Shown: piece by piece, positions 50,039 through 57,718 of the stretch
How the letters are laid out: the number at the start of each line of letters is the position of its first letter
Position numbering within the stretch: the stretch's first letter is position 1
Assembly: GCA_044463125.1 (NCBI GenBank)
Contig: JBIQMS010000010.1
Location: 30,502 to 94,501 of the forward strand
Length of the DNA stretch: 64,000 nt
Source: CAYMZZ01 sp044463125
Lineage (GTDB): Bacteria > Bacteroidota > Bacteroidia > Chitinophagales > Chitinophagaceae
Direction of reading: 5' to 3'
Made by a program: the position numbers and the translations under genes
Notes under the pieces: generated by a model
Told to the model about the DNA's origin: nothing
What the model saw: the letters and a program-made list of their open reading frames with translations, nothing else
Database searches by the model: none

Positions 50039-52039
50039 CTAAAATTTCATTCTTTGTATTCTTACCGCATTTAATATTGCCAGCATCGCTACTCCCACAT
50101 CAGCAAATACGGCCTCCCACATAGTAGCCAGACCTCCGGCACCAAGAATCAATACAATCACTTTAACAGCAAAGGCCAACCCTATATTTTGCCAGACAAT
50201 TTTAGTTGTTGTTTTGCCAATTTGTATAGCAGTAGCTATTTTTGAAGGATGGTCAGTTTGGATAATAACATCGGCTGTTTCAATAGCTGCATCACTGCCC
50301 AGGCCACCCATTGCAATCCCTACATCACTTAAGGCAAGTACAGGTGCGTCATTAATTCCATCACCTACAAAAGCCACTACATTCATCTTGTCCTGTTTAA
50401 GGACTTCTACTTTTTGTACTTTATTTTCGGGCAGAAGGTCGCCATAGGCTTTATCAATACCCAAATACTTTGCAACTTTATCTACAACGGCTTGTTTATC
50501 GCCGCTAAGCATGGTTGTTTTTACATTCAGTTTGTGTAAGGCATCTACTGCTTGTTTACTATCCTCTTTTATTTCGTCTGCAATAGTCAGGTAGCCTGCC
50601 AGCTTTCTGTCAATTGCCACTATTACAATTGTATCCACTATCGTTCTTAATCCGTCATGCACCGGCACATTCATCATGTCCATCAACTTTATATTACCAG
50701 CCAGTACTTCCTTTCCATTCACTTCTCCTTTTAACCCGTGGCCACTGATTTCTTCCAAAGCATCTACCTGTATTTTACTAAAGTTATTATTTGCGTACTC
50801 CACAACAGCTTTGGCAACAGGATGGGTTGATTTAGCTTCCAGTGCGGCAGCAAGCGGTAACCATTCATCTTGTGAAATGTCATAACTCTCCACTTCCTGC
50901 ACTTTAAAAACAGCTTTGGTAAGTGTTCCTGTTTTATCCATTACCATCTGGTTTATTTTGGTCATCAAATCGAGGTAGTTAGAGCCTTTGAATAAAATAC
51001 CAGCCCGGGATGCGGCACCAATACCCCCAAAATAGCCTAGTGGAATAGAAATCACCAATGTACAGGGGCAACTGATAACAAGAAAAATTAAAGCCCGGTA
51101 GAGCCATGTATTGAAAACATAATTATCAACAATAAAATATGGTATTATTGTTATGCCGATTGCAAGAAACACAACAATAGGAGTGTATATTCTTGCAAAC
51201 TTTCTGATGAATTGCTCTGTTTTTGCTTTTCTTGTGGTTGCATCTTGCACAAGCGTCAAAATTCTCGCAAGCGAAGAGTCATTAAATAGCTTAGTCACTT
51301 TTAACTCCACTACTTTTTCCTGGTTAATCATTCCGGCCAGTACTGTTTCGCCTTTGGAGAAAGTAGAAGGTTTACTTTCACCAGTTAATGCTGATGTATT
51401 AAATGAACTTCCCTCGCTTAACATTTCTCCATCCAGCGGCACTCTTTCACCAACTTTTATCTGGATGGTTTCACCAACCTTTACGCTTTCAGGCGGCAGA
51501 TTAACGTAGATGCCATTTCTTAACACATCGGCACTGTCCGGTCTTACATCCAGTAAGGCTTTAATGCTTCTTTTAGCCCGGTTCACTGCAGCATCCTGAA
51601 ATAATTCTCCAACCGCATAGAAAAGCATTACGGCAACACCTTCGGGGTATTCGCCAATGTAAAAAGCCCCGATGGTGGCGACACTCATCAAAAAAAATTC
51701 TGTAAATACATCACCTTTTATAGCAGTCTTTATTCCTTTAATCACTACTGGTAATCCTACCGGAATATATGCTACCAGGTACCAAATAAAACGAACCCAG
51801 CCTGTAAACCACGAAGGTGTTGGCTTAATCCAGTTATCCAATGCAATACCAGCTATCAGAACAACAAAACTTGCGATAGCAGGTAACCACGGTTTGAATC
51901 CGCTGCCTTCTTCGCCGCCGTGGTCGTGGTCATCATCTTTCCCGTGCAGCGATACCACTTTTGCTTCATTCAATTTTCCATCCAGGTCGCAGCAGGCTTC
52001 CTGTTCTACAATTTTTGTTTCATCATGTTTATGTGCCAT
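50039..52039 (-). CDS. heavy-metal P1B-type ATPase (Zn/Cd/Co exporter)
   Basis: 666 residues. Pumps divalent metal out of the cytoplasm. N-terminus is histidine/aspartate-rich (CCDLD; LHGKDDDHDHGG) and has no HMA ferredoxin domain. Metal site C324-P-C326 (ISCPCTLV), phosphorylation Asp368 in MDKTGTLTK, 'SGDKQAVVDKVAKYLGI', hinge GDGINDAPVLA. The CPC site with eight transmembrane segments fits the ZntA/CadA group. A NicO-like gene follows its start region (52049), and a CDF exporter is nearby, so the block is a metal-efflux set. Confidence 0.94.
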   Translation of the reverse strand: MAHKHDETKIVEQEACCDLDGKLNEAKVVSLHGKDDDHDHGGEEGSGFKPWLPAIASFVVLIAGIALDNWIKPTPSWFTGWVRFIWYLVAYIPVGLPVVIKGIKTAIKGDVFTEFFLMSVATIGAFYIGEYPEGVAVMLFYAVGELFQDAAVNRAKRSIKALLDVRPDSADVLRNGIYVNLPPESVKVGETIQIKVGERVPLDGEMLSEGSSFNTSALTGESKPSTFSKGETVLAGMINQEKVVELKVTKLFNDSSLARILTLVQDATTRKAKTEQFIRKFARIYTPIVVFLAIGITIIPYFIVDNYVFNTWLYRALIFLVISCPCTLVISIPLGYFGGIGAASRAGILFKGSNYLDLMTKINQMVMDKTGTLTKAVFKVQEVESYDISQDEWLPLAAALEAKSTHPVAKAVVEYANNNFSKIQVDALEEISGHGLKGEVNGKEVLAGNIKLMDMMNVPVHDGLRTIVDTIVIVAIDRKLAGYLTIADEIKEDSKQAVDALHKLNVKTTMLSGDKQAVVDKVAKYLGIDKAYGDLLPENKVQKVEVLKQDKMNVVAFVGDGINDAPVLALSDVGIAMGGLGSDAAIETADVIIQTDHPSKIATAIQIGKTTTKIVWQNIGLAFAVKVIVLILGAGGLATMWEAVFADVGVAMLAILNAVRIQRMKF

Positions 52040-52048
52040 AAAATTTTT

Positions 52049-52666
52049 TTAATGTAAGAAAAATGTAACGATGCCTACTATAATTAATACCATACCGGTA
52101 ATTCGTTTTTCGTTGTGTTCTATAAATTGTGAGTTCATCATCTGAACTCCTTTAAATGCAAGCATTACAAGAGTGATGATTCCAGTGATGCTGATTACTG
52201 CATACACCATTGCCAGCAGTAAAATATCATCCCAACCATAGGCGCCTGCCGCAAGAAAAAGACTTTCCACTTCCAGGCAGGGAGATAAAAACATAGTAGC
52301 TGCGAATATCACTACCCATTTGGTTTTTGATTTTCTATAGTGCTGCACATCCTTGTTGGCAGCATGATGTTGGTGAGGCAGGTTTACAGTAAAATATATC
52401 AATCCGAATATTATTAGCAGTACCGGTGCAATTACATGCACATACTCTTCATATTGATGTGCCAGTTTTGAACCAATCATTCCCAATGCAAAACCAAGAA
52501 TAACAGTGCCCATCACATGCGCAGAGGCAGTGATAGATGCCACCAGCATCAATTCATATTTTTCCCATTTCTCCGACCTGGCAATTGCCACTAATGGCAA
52601 CCAGTGGTTGGGAATAAGCGCATGAGTAATGCCTAATAATATGGTGCCTGTTATAATGCTGTACAT
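52049..52666 (-). CDS. NicO/UreH-like membrane protein
   Basis: 205 residues, six transmembrane segments. 'IITGTILLGITHALIPNHWLPLVAIARSEKW' with the H-(x)4-5-NHW motif, 'LVASITASAHVMGTVILGFALGMIGS' and 'MFLSPCLEVESLFLAAGAYGW' are typical of the nickel/cobalt exporter and UreH/urease-accessory-like group; a histidine-rich loop (LPHQHHAANKDVQHY) lies in the middle. Ends 10 bases before the ATPase start, so co-transcribed with it. Metal specificity is inferred from neighbours. Confidence 0.82.
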   Translation of the reverse strand: MYSIITGTILLGITHALIPNHWLPLVAIARSEKWEKYELMLVASITASAHVMGTVILGFALGMIGSKLAHQYEEYVHVIAPVLLIIFGLIYFTVNLPHQHHAANKDVQHYRKSKTKWVVIFAATMFLSPCLEVESLFLAAGAYGWDDILLLAMVYAVISITGIITLVMLAFKGVQMMNSQFIEHNEKRITGMVLIIVGIVTFFLH

Positions 52667-52699
52667 TTCGCTGTATTCCCGAATAGTTTATTAAAATAA

Positions 52700-52731
52700 A
52701 AAGTTGCGAGGGTTATTTGCCCCGCAACTTA
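52700..52731 (-). terminator. Terminator between the mini-ORF and the NicO-like gene
   Basis: Minus-strand stem AAGTTGCGGGG / CCCTCGCAACTT (imperfect) around CAAATAA, followed by TTTTATTTT. It separates the 25-residue gene 52757-52834 from the downstream metal genes. Confidence 0.75.
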
Positions 52732-52756
52732 AAAAAAAGTAACTTGTATAATTGGT

Positions 52757-52834
52757 CTATGCCATAAATACCTTTGCCATTCCTAAAACGGATGCAAGCA
52801 TTACTACGCATTTCCAGCAATTGAGTCTGTTCAT
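52757..52834 (-). CDS. 25-residue membrane mini-protein with CxxC
   Basis: Reads MNRLNCWKCVVMLASVL and ends in AKVFMA: a C-W-K-C motif followed by one short hydrophobic helix. The start is preceded by an A-rich stretch and the gene is followed by its own terminator 26 bases after the stop, so it looks like a real monocistronic transcript. Lies upstream of the P1B-ATPase block. A metal-responsive leader peptide or a small membrane regulator are possible; not recognised as any family. Confidence 0.45.
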   Translation of the reverse strand: MNRLNCWKCVVMLASVLGMAKVFMA

Positions 52835-52991
52835 TTTTATTTGTTTTATGGATGTAAAAATACATAGTTCCTACGCTTAATTTTGTTAATGTTTAGTTGG
52901 TACTTCTCTGCTTTTTCTTCTCTTTTTTAGCTAGTTCTACTATAATACCTTTAGTGGAAAAGAACTGCTTAAAAAAAGGTCACAAAATAAT

Positions 52992-53228
52992 TTATACCGA
53001 ATCTTCAGGCTCTGTTCTTAAAAACAATTCAGATAGCCTGTATTCAATTTCTTTTGGTAAAGTTTCTGTATCTATCCATAATGAAAGTGTTTGGGTTGTT
53101 TCATCAATTTTTAATTGATATGTATCCTCAAATTCTTTTGGCAACAGAAAAGCATCGTATTCTGTCTGAAGGCTTTTTACTTCCCTGTTAAAAGATTTTT
53201 GCCACCTGTCTAATTTTAATCCGTCCAT
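52992..53228 (-). CDS. small soluble hypothetical protein
   Basis: 78 residues from the ATG at 53228, four bases after the stop of the DUF1345 gene. Reads MDGLKLDRWQKSFNREVKSLQTEYDAF... with a helical start and a short beta-rich end (YQLKIDETTQTLSLWIDTE). Acidic; no known motif. Same operon as the DUF1345 protein. Confidence 0.65.
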   Translation of the reverse strand: MDGLKLDRWQKSFNREVKSLQTEYDAFLLPKEFEDTYQLKIDETTQTLSLWIDTETLPKEIEYRLSELFLRTEPEDSV

Positions 53229-53232
53229 AATT

Positions 53233-53910
53233 TTATTGTTTAAGACCTGCAATAATGTTGATTGTTAGTGCTACAATAACCGTGTTAAAAACAAAAGAAA
53301 TTAAACTATGCAGTAATACAAAACGCCGGATAACCTGGGAACTTACCTGTATATCTGAAACCTGAAATGTCATGCCAATTACAAAAGAGAAATAGGCGAA
53401 GTCTATATAATCAGGATGCCCTTTGGCCGGGAAATCAATGCCGCCTACATTACTCCCTGTGTTTAATTTGTTATGGTCGTGGTACAAATGAGCATACCGT
53501 ATGGCGAAGGTTGTATGCAGCAATAACCATGAAAGCAAAACCGGTGAGAGTGAAACAATTGTATGGAATACCTTATTAAATGATGATTCGCCCTTACTGG
53601 TTAAAAGCAGCAAAGAGCCGAAAAGACTGAAACAAACTGCAATGAGTACAATCATAAAAATTACTTTAAGCCCATCATCCTGTTCCTCTACAATGGCGCA
53701 TAATTCATTGGGCGTTGCAGTAAAAAAGAGAATCCAACTTAGCAAAATCATAGAAAGACAAAATGTGTCCCAGGCTAATATTATCCTGCTAATCAGGTCA
53801 ATTTTTAAGAGCCCCAGGATTATATAAACAAAAACAGAAAGCGAAATACACAACAGTAATTTCTTCAATCCGCTAATATTTTTGAACAAACCGGGTTTTA
53901 TACGTTTCAT
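53233..53910 (-). CDS. DUF1345 family membrane protein
   Basis: 225 residues, six transmembrane segments. Family signature is clear: 'WDTFCLSMILLSW' early, 'LSWLLLHTTFAIRYAHLYH' in the middle, and 'GGIDFPAKGHPDYIDFAYFSFVIGMTFQVSDIQV' near the end. Function unknown. Follows the CDF exporter gene by 20 bases. Confidence 0.9.
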   Translation of the reverse strand: MKRIKPGLFKNISGLKKLLLCISLSVFVYIILGLLKIDLISRIILAWDTFCLSMILLSWILFFTATPNELCAIVEEQDDGLKVIFMIVLIAVCFSLFGSLLLLTSKGESSFNKVFHTIVSLSPVLLSWLLLHTTFAIRYAHLYHDHNKLNTGSNVGGIDFPAKGHPDYIDFAYFSFVIGMTFQVSDIQVSSQVIRRFVLLHSLISFVFNTVIVALTINIIAGLKQ

Positions 53911-53930
53911 CTTGCCTGAATTTATAATCC

Positions 53931-54830
53931 TTATATAATATTTTGTATATAGCCTTCCTTGTCTATGTGAACTTCAATGGTTGTATGGGTTATTTTGAAT
54001 TTAGCAATCAATTCATCCTTAATAGCAGATGTAACCTCATTTATTTCTAAAAGTTTGGTTTCTGCTTCCATAATGATATGTCCGCTTAATGCATTAATCC
54101 CCGATGTCAATGTCCAGATATGCAAGTCATGTACTGATACCACACCGGGCTTTTCGGTTATAAATTTTTCTACTGCTGCATAGTCAACATCTTTGGGAAC
54201 CCCCTCCAGCAGTATATCCACCGACTCTTTTAAAAGGTTGTACGTTCTCGGTAAAATAAATAACCCAATCAATGCACTCATAATGGGGTCAATATATAGC
54301 CAGCCGGTGGCGAGAATAATAATCCCGGCAATGATAACAGCTACTGAACTAAGCATATCACTTACTACTTCTAAAAATGCTCCTTTAATATTGATACTTT
54401 CTTTTGAACCGGCTTTCAGGATTTTCATTCCAATAAGGTTAATGATTAACCCACAAAATGCGACAATCAGCATTGGTATGCCAGCTACGGCAGGCGGTTC
54501 TTTAAAGCGTTGCCATGCTTCATATAAAATAAATCCTGAGATAAATATCAGCACCAAGGCATTAATCAACGCAGAAAAGATTTCTGTTCGGTAATAGCCA
54601 TAAGTCTTGTGGGTGTTACGGGGCTTTGATGTCATCCAAATAGCAAACAAGGCAAGGGCCTGTCCACCTACGTCCGTAAGCATGTGTGCGGCATCAGACA
54701 ACAGGGCAAGGCTGTTGGAGATAAATCCTGCCACCACTTCTATTACTAAATATGTGGCCGTGATTGCAAATACAATCTTCAAAGACTTATTGTGCTTTGC
54801 CCCGGCTGAAGTTGAGTTTAACGATGACAT
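53931..54830 (-). CDS. cation diffusion facilitator (CzcD/ZitB-like)
   Basis: 299 residues. Proton-coupled efflux of Zn/Cd/Co at the inner membrane. Six transmembrane segments: 'LLSDAAHMLTDVGGQALALFAIW' carries the metal-site HxxxD; second site in 'GAFLEVVSDMLSSVAVIIAGI' (with D...D); 'EVVAGFISNSLAL' and the C-terminal cytoplasmic domain ('VVSVHDLHIWTLTSGINALSGHI') are typical. Forms a metal-efflux set with the P1B ATPase. Confidence 0.95.
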   Translation of the reverse strand: MSSLNSTSAGAKHNKSLKIVFAITATYLVIEVVAGFISNSLALLSDAAHMLTDVGGQALALFAIWMTSKPRNTHKTYGYYRTEIFSALINALVLIFISGFILYEAWQRFKEPPAVAGIPMLIVAFCGLIINLIGMKILKAGSKESINIKGAFLEVVSDMLSSVAVIIAGIIILATGWLYIDPIMSALIGLFILPRTYNLLKESVDILLEGVPKDVDYAAVEKFITEKPGVVSVHDLHIWTLTSGINALSGHIIMEAETKLLEINEVTSAIKDELIAKFKITHTTIEVHIDKEGYIQNII

Positions 54831-54859
54831 AAAATATGTGATTACATTTTAGTTTACAA

Positions 54860-55048
54860 TTAATCAGTATTATCCTTTTCGTTGTGTTTATTTATCATTT
54901 TCTTTTTCCATTTTACATACCAATGCTGGTGATGCAACGAAAGCAGGAAATACAATGCGATCGCCACGACAATAGCAATAATAAACATGTTAAGACCTAC
55001 TGATACACCAACGGCATCAGTACGCCAAACAGTGGCCGTTGTTGTGAA
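54860..55048 (-). pseudogene. Truncated duplicate of mgtC (C-terminal part)
   Basis: Minus-strand reading gives TTTATVWRTDAVGVSVGLNM, FIIAIVVAIALYFLLSLHHQ, HWYVKWKKKMINKHNEK and a stop. The intact MgtC at 55547-56017 has the matching TTAATVWCTAAVGVAVGLNM...QHWYIKWKKKMIGKHGED. The N-terminal two thirds are missing or unrelated upstream of 55048. Confidence 0.88.
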
Positions 55049-55108
55049 ATAAAAACCCCATTCCTTTTTGCGTTGTTTTCCTAAAAGTTCTTTGCATAAA
55101 CAGTTTTT

Positions 55109-55399
55109 TTAAAAATCAAACAGGTTTCCAAGGAAACCCCGCCTGCCATGTTTGTTATAGCCACCCTGCTTACTTCCATGATGGCCTCCTCCGCTACCAT
55201 AACCACCTTCGTTATAAGGCGGATTGTAGTTTGGATTTTGCTGGTTTTGATCAGGCGCCTGCTGTTCTACAGACTTTTCAATAATCTTATCCAACTCACC
55301 TTTGTCGAGCCATACGCCACGGCACTTTGGGCAGTAGTCAATTTCAATGCCGAGCCTTTCGGTCATGGCTAATGTTTCATTACAAGATGGACAGTTCAT
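55109..55399 (-). CDS. zinc-ribbon protein (TFIIB-type zinc finger)
   Basis: 96 residues. N-terminal zf-TFIIB: MNCPSCNETLAMTERLGIEIDYCPKCRGVWLDKGELDKII with two CxxC pairs. The rest is low complexity (QNQQNPNYNPPYNEGGYGSGGGHHGSKQGGYNKHGRR) and ends FLGNLFDF. Widespread small family with unknown role. Lies between the mgtC remnant and the intact mgtC. Confidence 0.85.
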   Translation of the reverse strand: MNCPSCNETLAMTERLGIEIDYCPKCRGVWLDKGELDKIIEKSVEQQAPDQNQQNPNYNPPYNEGGYGSGGGHHGSKQGGYNKHGRRGFLGNLFDF

Positions 55400-55546
55400 A
55401 AAATTTAGTTTAAGATGAAATAAATGTTTGTTCTTATTTTAGTTTAAATTATGAAGTATTAAACATTTTATTAGCTCTGGGCCTGCATACTGAAAAACTA
55501 TAACCGCTGCAAAGGGCAATATAAAATTTTGACCGCACCATTTGGA

Positions 55547-56017
55547 TTAATCATGACCACCCTCATCCTCACCATGCTTACCTATCATTTTTTTCTTCCA
55601 TTTTATATACCAATGCTGTTGATCCAACGAAAGCAGGAAATACAAAGCAATTGCCCCAACAATGGCAATAATGAACATGTTGAGGCCTACTGCCACACCA
55701 ACAGCGGCAGTACACCAAACCGTGGCTGCTGTTGTAAGGCCATGCGATGTTCCGGCGCTGCTGTTCCGGTAGATAATACCAGCCCCAAGAAAACCCACAC
55801 CGGTGACAATATTGGCTATTACTCTTGAAGCCGCAGCAACATCATTTACAAGATGGGCCGCAACAGCAGTAAATAAAGTAGCACCAATGCAAACGGCAGC
55901 ATAGGTTCTTATGCCGGCATCCGCACCCTGCTTTTCCCTGTCAAAACCAATAAAAGCTCCAAGCAGAAATGAGGCTATTAGTTTTACAACAATTATTAAT
56001 TCAAATTTGACATCCAT
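55547..56017 (-). CDS. mgtC: MgtC/SapB family membrane protein
   Basis: 156 residues. 'LIASFLLGAFIGFDREKQGADAGIRTYAAVCIGATLFT', 'RVIANIVTGVGFLGAGIIYRNSSAGTSHGLTTAATVWCTAAVGVAVGLNMFIIAI' are the conserved MgtC segments with the acidic/charged membrane residues. No ACT-like C-terminal domain, so it belongs to the short group. The family affects Mg2+ homeostasis and regulates the F-ATPase in pathogens; the role here is unknown. Starts 11 bases after the bestrophin stop. Confidence 0.93.
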   Translation of the reverse strand: MDVKFELIIVVKLIASFLLGAFIGFDREKQGADAGIRTYAAVCIGATLFTAVAAHLVNDVAAASRVIANIVTGVGFLGAGIIYRNSSAGTSHGLTTAATVWCTAAVGVAVGLNMFIIAIVGAIALYFLLSLDQQHWYIKWKKKMIGKHGEDEGGHD

Positions 56018-56028
56018 CTTTTCAGTAT

Positions 56029-56904
56029 TTACATAACATAATAGGTATTTGGGTTCTCCATAACCGGAAGATTTCTATCACCAGTCATCTGTTTTAAATT
56101 AATTTCTATGGTATTGGAAAGACTTGTCATTGGTGTATCCATCGGTGTATTTTCGAAAGGGTCTTGCATTACAATCGCTGTTCTTTCGATGGAAATGAAA
56201 ATCAACGGTATTATTGCTGTTAGAAAAATCTCTACCTCAATGTATTTATCATCTAACCCAAAAGGAAGTAGTGTGGCGAAAACATAGATCAGCAAATGCA
56301 CAAGCAGGCTATAAGAACGGGGAAACACAGTATTCTTTATCCGTTCGCATTTTCCCATTGCATCACAAAGCCTGCTTAAGGTGGTATCAATTTTTACCTG
56401 CTTATATTCCTGCAAATTAGAATTTGCTAAATCATCGCTATGCCGGTTTAGTAATGCGTTTGGAATATTTTGGTCGGTGATATTTTCCTGATTTAAATAT
56501 TTCGTTACTTTCTCAGAGTATCCTTTTTTACGCAAAGTTTCGCTTAAGGCATAGCACCAGATAATCTGCCTGTTAGTAAATTTTTCCACAATAGATTTCT
56601 TGCCTTCAGAGTCAGGCAAAAATTGAATAAGTTGTCGGATAAATGTCCTGGAATCGTTTACTATACTGCCCCAGATTATTCTTGCTTCCCACCATCTTTC
56701 ATAGGATTGTGCCGTGCGAAAAGCAAGCAAAAGCGATACGGCGGTGCCAATAGTAGCTGTTATACCGATTGGTACTGAAATTTTAGACAGAAAAGAATAC
56801 TGGTCTAGTATTCCTACGACAACAGCATAGCTGCAAATAGCTATAATGTCAAATCGAATCAGCTTTATAAAGGCCGTAATTGATATTTTTTTATTCAATA
56901 GCAT
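56029..56904 (-). CDS. bestrophin-type anion channel family protein
   Basis: 291 residues. 'IRFDIIAICSYAVVVGIL', 'IGITATIGTAVSLLLAFRTAQSYERWWEARIIWGSIVNDSR' (hallmark of the family), and the conserved late segment 'LIPLIFISIERTAIVMQDPFENTPMDTPMTSLSNTIEINL'. Forms a pentameric anion/cation channel in the inner membrane. It stands next to a bicarbonate-related SulP-carbonic-anhydrase gene, which suits an anion or bicarbonate channel (inference). Confidence 0.92.
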   Translation of the reverse strand: MLLNKKISITAFIKLIRFDIIAICSYAVVVGILDQYSFLSKISVPIGITATIGTAVSLLLAFRTAQSYERWWEARIIWGSIVNDSRTFIRQLIQFLPDSEGKKSIVEKFTNRQIIWCYALSETLRKKGYSEKVTKYLNQENITDQNIPNALLNRHSDDLANSNLQEYKQVKIDTTLSRLCDAMGKCERIKNTVFPRSYSLLVHLLIYVFATLLPFGLDDKYIEVEIFLTAIIPLIFISIERTAIVMQDPFENTPMDTPMTSLSNTIEINLKQMTGDRNLPVMENPNTYYVM

Positions 56905-56926
56905 TTAATTGATTTGTATTGTTTGT

Positions 56927-57718
56927 TTATTTTATCTTCGCTTTTGCTGTAATATACCGCAGCGCTTCTTCCACATCGAGTTCTCTCGTAGTGTTTCCAG
57001 CCCGTATGTAAAAGGCAGTAAAATCATCTCTTTTAAAAAATATCGGATTATTTGATTTTGTAACCTTCACAACTGCTACATCATCTTCATTTATTGATAC
57101 AAATGAGAGATTAATAAAAGAGCTGGTATCTGCACCAAATGAAACGGATATCATTTGCATAAGAAATTGAGCAAACCCATCACGGTCTTTGCGTTTGAAT
57201 GTTTTATAGTCATTTTCGAGCCCCGAGATACTACCATCATCATTTACTCCAATAAGCAATGTTCCACCCGATGAATTTAAAAAAGCAGCAACTGTCTTTA
57301 AAACCGACAACTCAATCTCCTTCGTTATTTTATTCTGTCGTAAGTCCCAACGAAACGATGCCTTAAATTCAATAAGGTCTGATTCACCTCTTTTTATCAT
57401 CTCTTCCAAAGACAAAGATGGTTTAAAATTGGCTTCCACCTTTCTAAATCGATATATGAGATAACCAATGAAGGCACCCAAAGCTAAAAAAACTGCCATT
57501 GTTAAAAGGCTTTCGAAGTCAAACTCCCAGAAGAATTGCCGGTAAACTGAAAATAGCACACTAATAAATGATTCGTTGTGATTCTGAAAATCATACTTAA
57601 GCAAAGCAACGATCACTGGACCGATCAGCAACAAGCTAACAGATGTTGCCAATAACATCCACTTATATTTCCTTGAACAAATAACTTTCTTTGTCATTGC
57701 AATTCTTTCTTTAAACAT
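56927..57718 (-). CDS. membrane-anchored AlbA_2 (Schlafen-like) domain protein
   Basis: 263 residues. Two N-terminal transmembrane helices (MLLATSVSLLLIGPVIVALL, LLTMAVFLALGAFIGYLIY), then an AlbA_2 domain: 'LSLEEMIKRGESDLIEFKASFRWDLRQNKITKEIELSVLKTVAAFLNSSGGTLLIGVNDDGSISGLENDY' with the E-x-K motif. The family is usually cytoplasmic ATP- or RNA-binding; the membrane anchor is unusual. The start overlaps the stop of the SulP-carbonic-anhydrase gene by 8 bases. Confidence 0.85.
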   Translation of the reverse strand: MFKERIAMTKKVICSRKYKWMLLATSVSLLLIGPVIVALLKYDFQNHNESFISVLFSVYRQFFWEFDFESLLTMAVFLALGAFIGYLIYRFRKVEANFKPSLSLEEMIKRGESDLIEFKASFRWDLRQNKITKEIELSVLKTVAAFLNSSGGTLLIGVNDDGSISGLENDYKTFKRKDRDGFAQFLMQMISVSFGADTSSFINLSFVSINEDDVAVVKVTKSNNPIFFKRDDFTAFYIRAGNTTRELDVEEALRYITAKAKIK

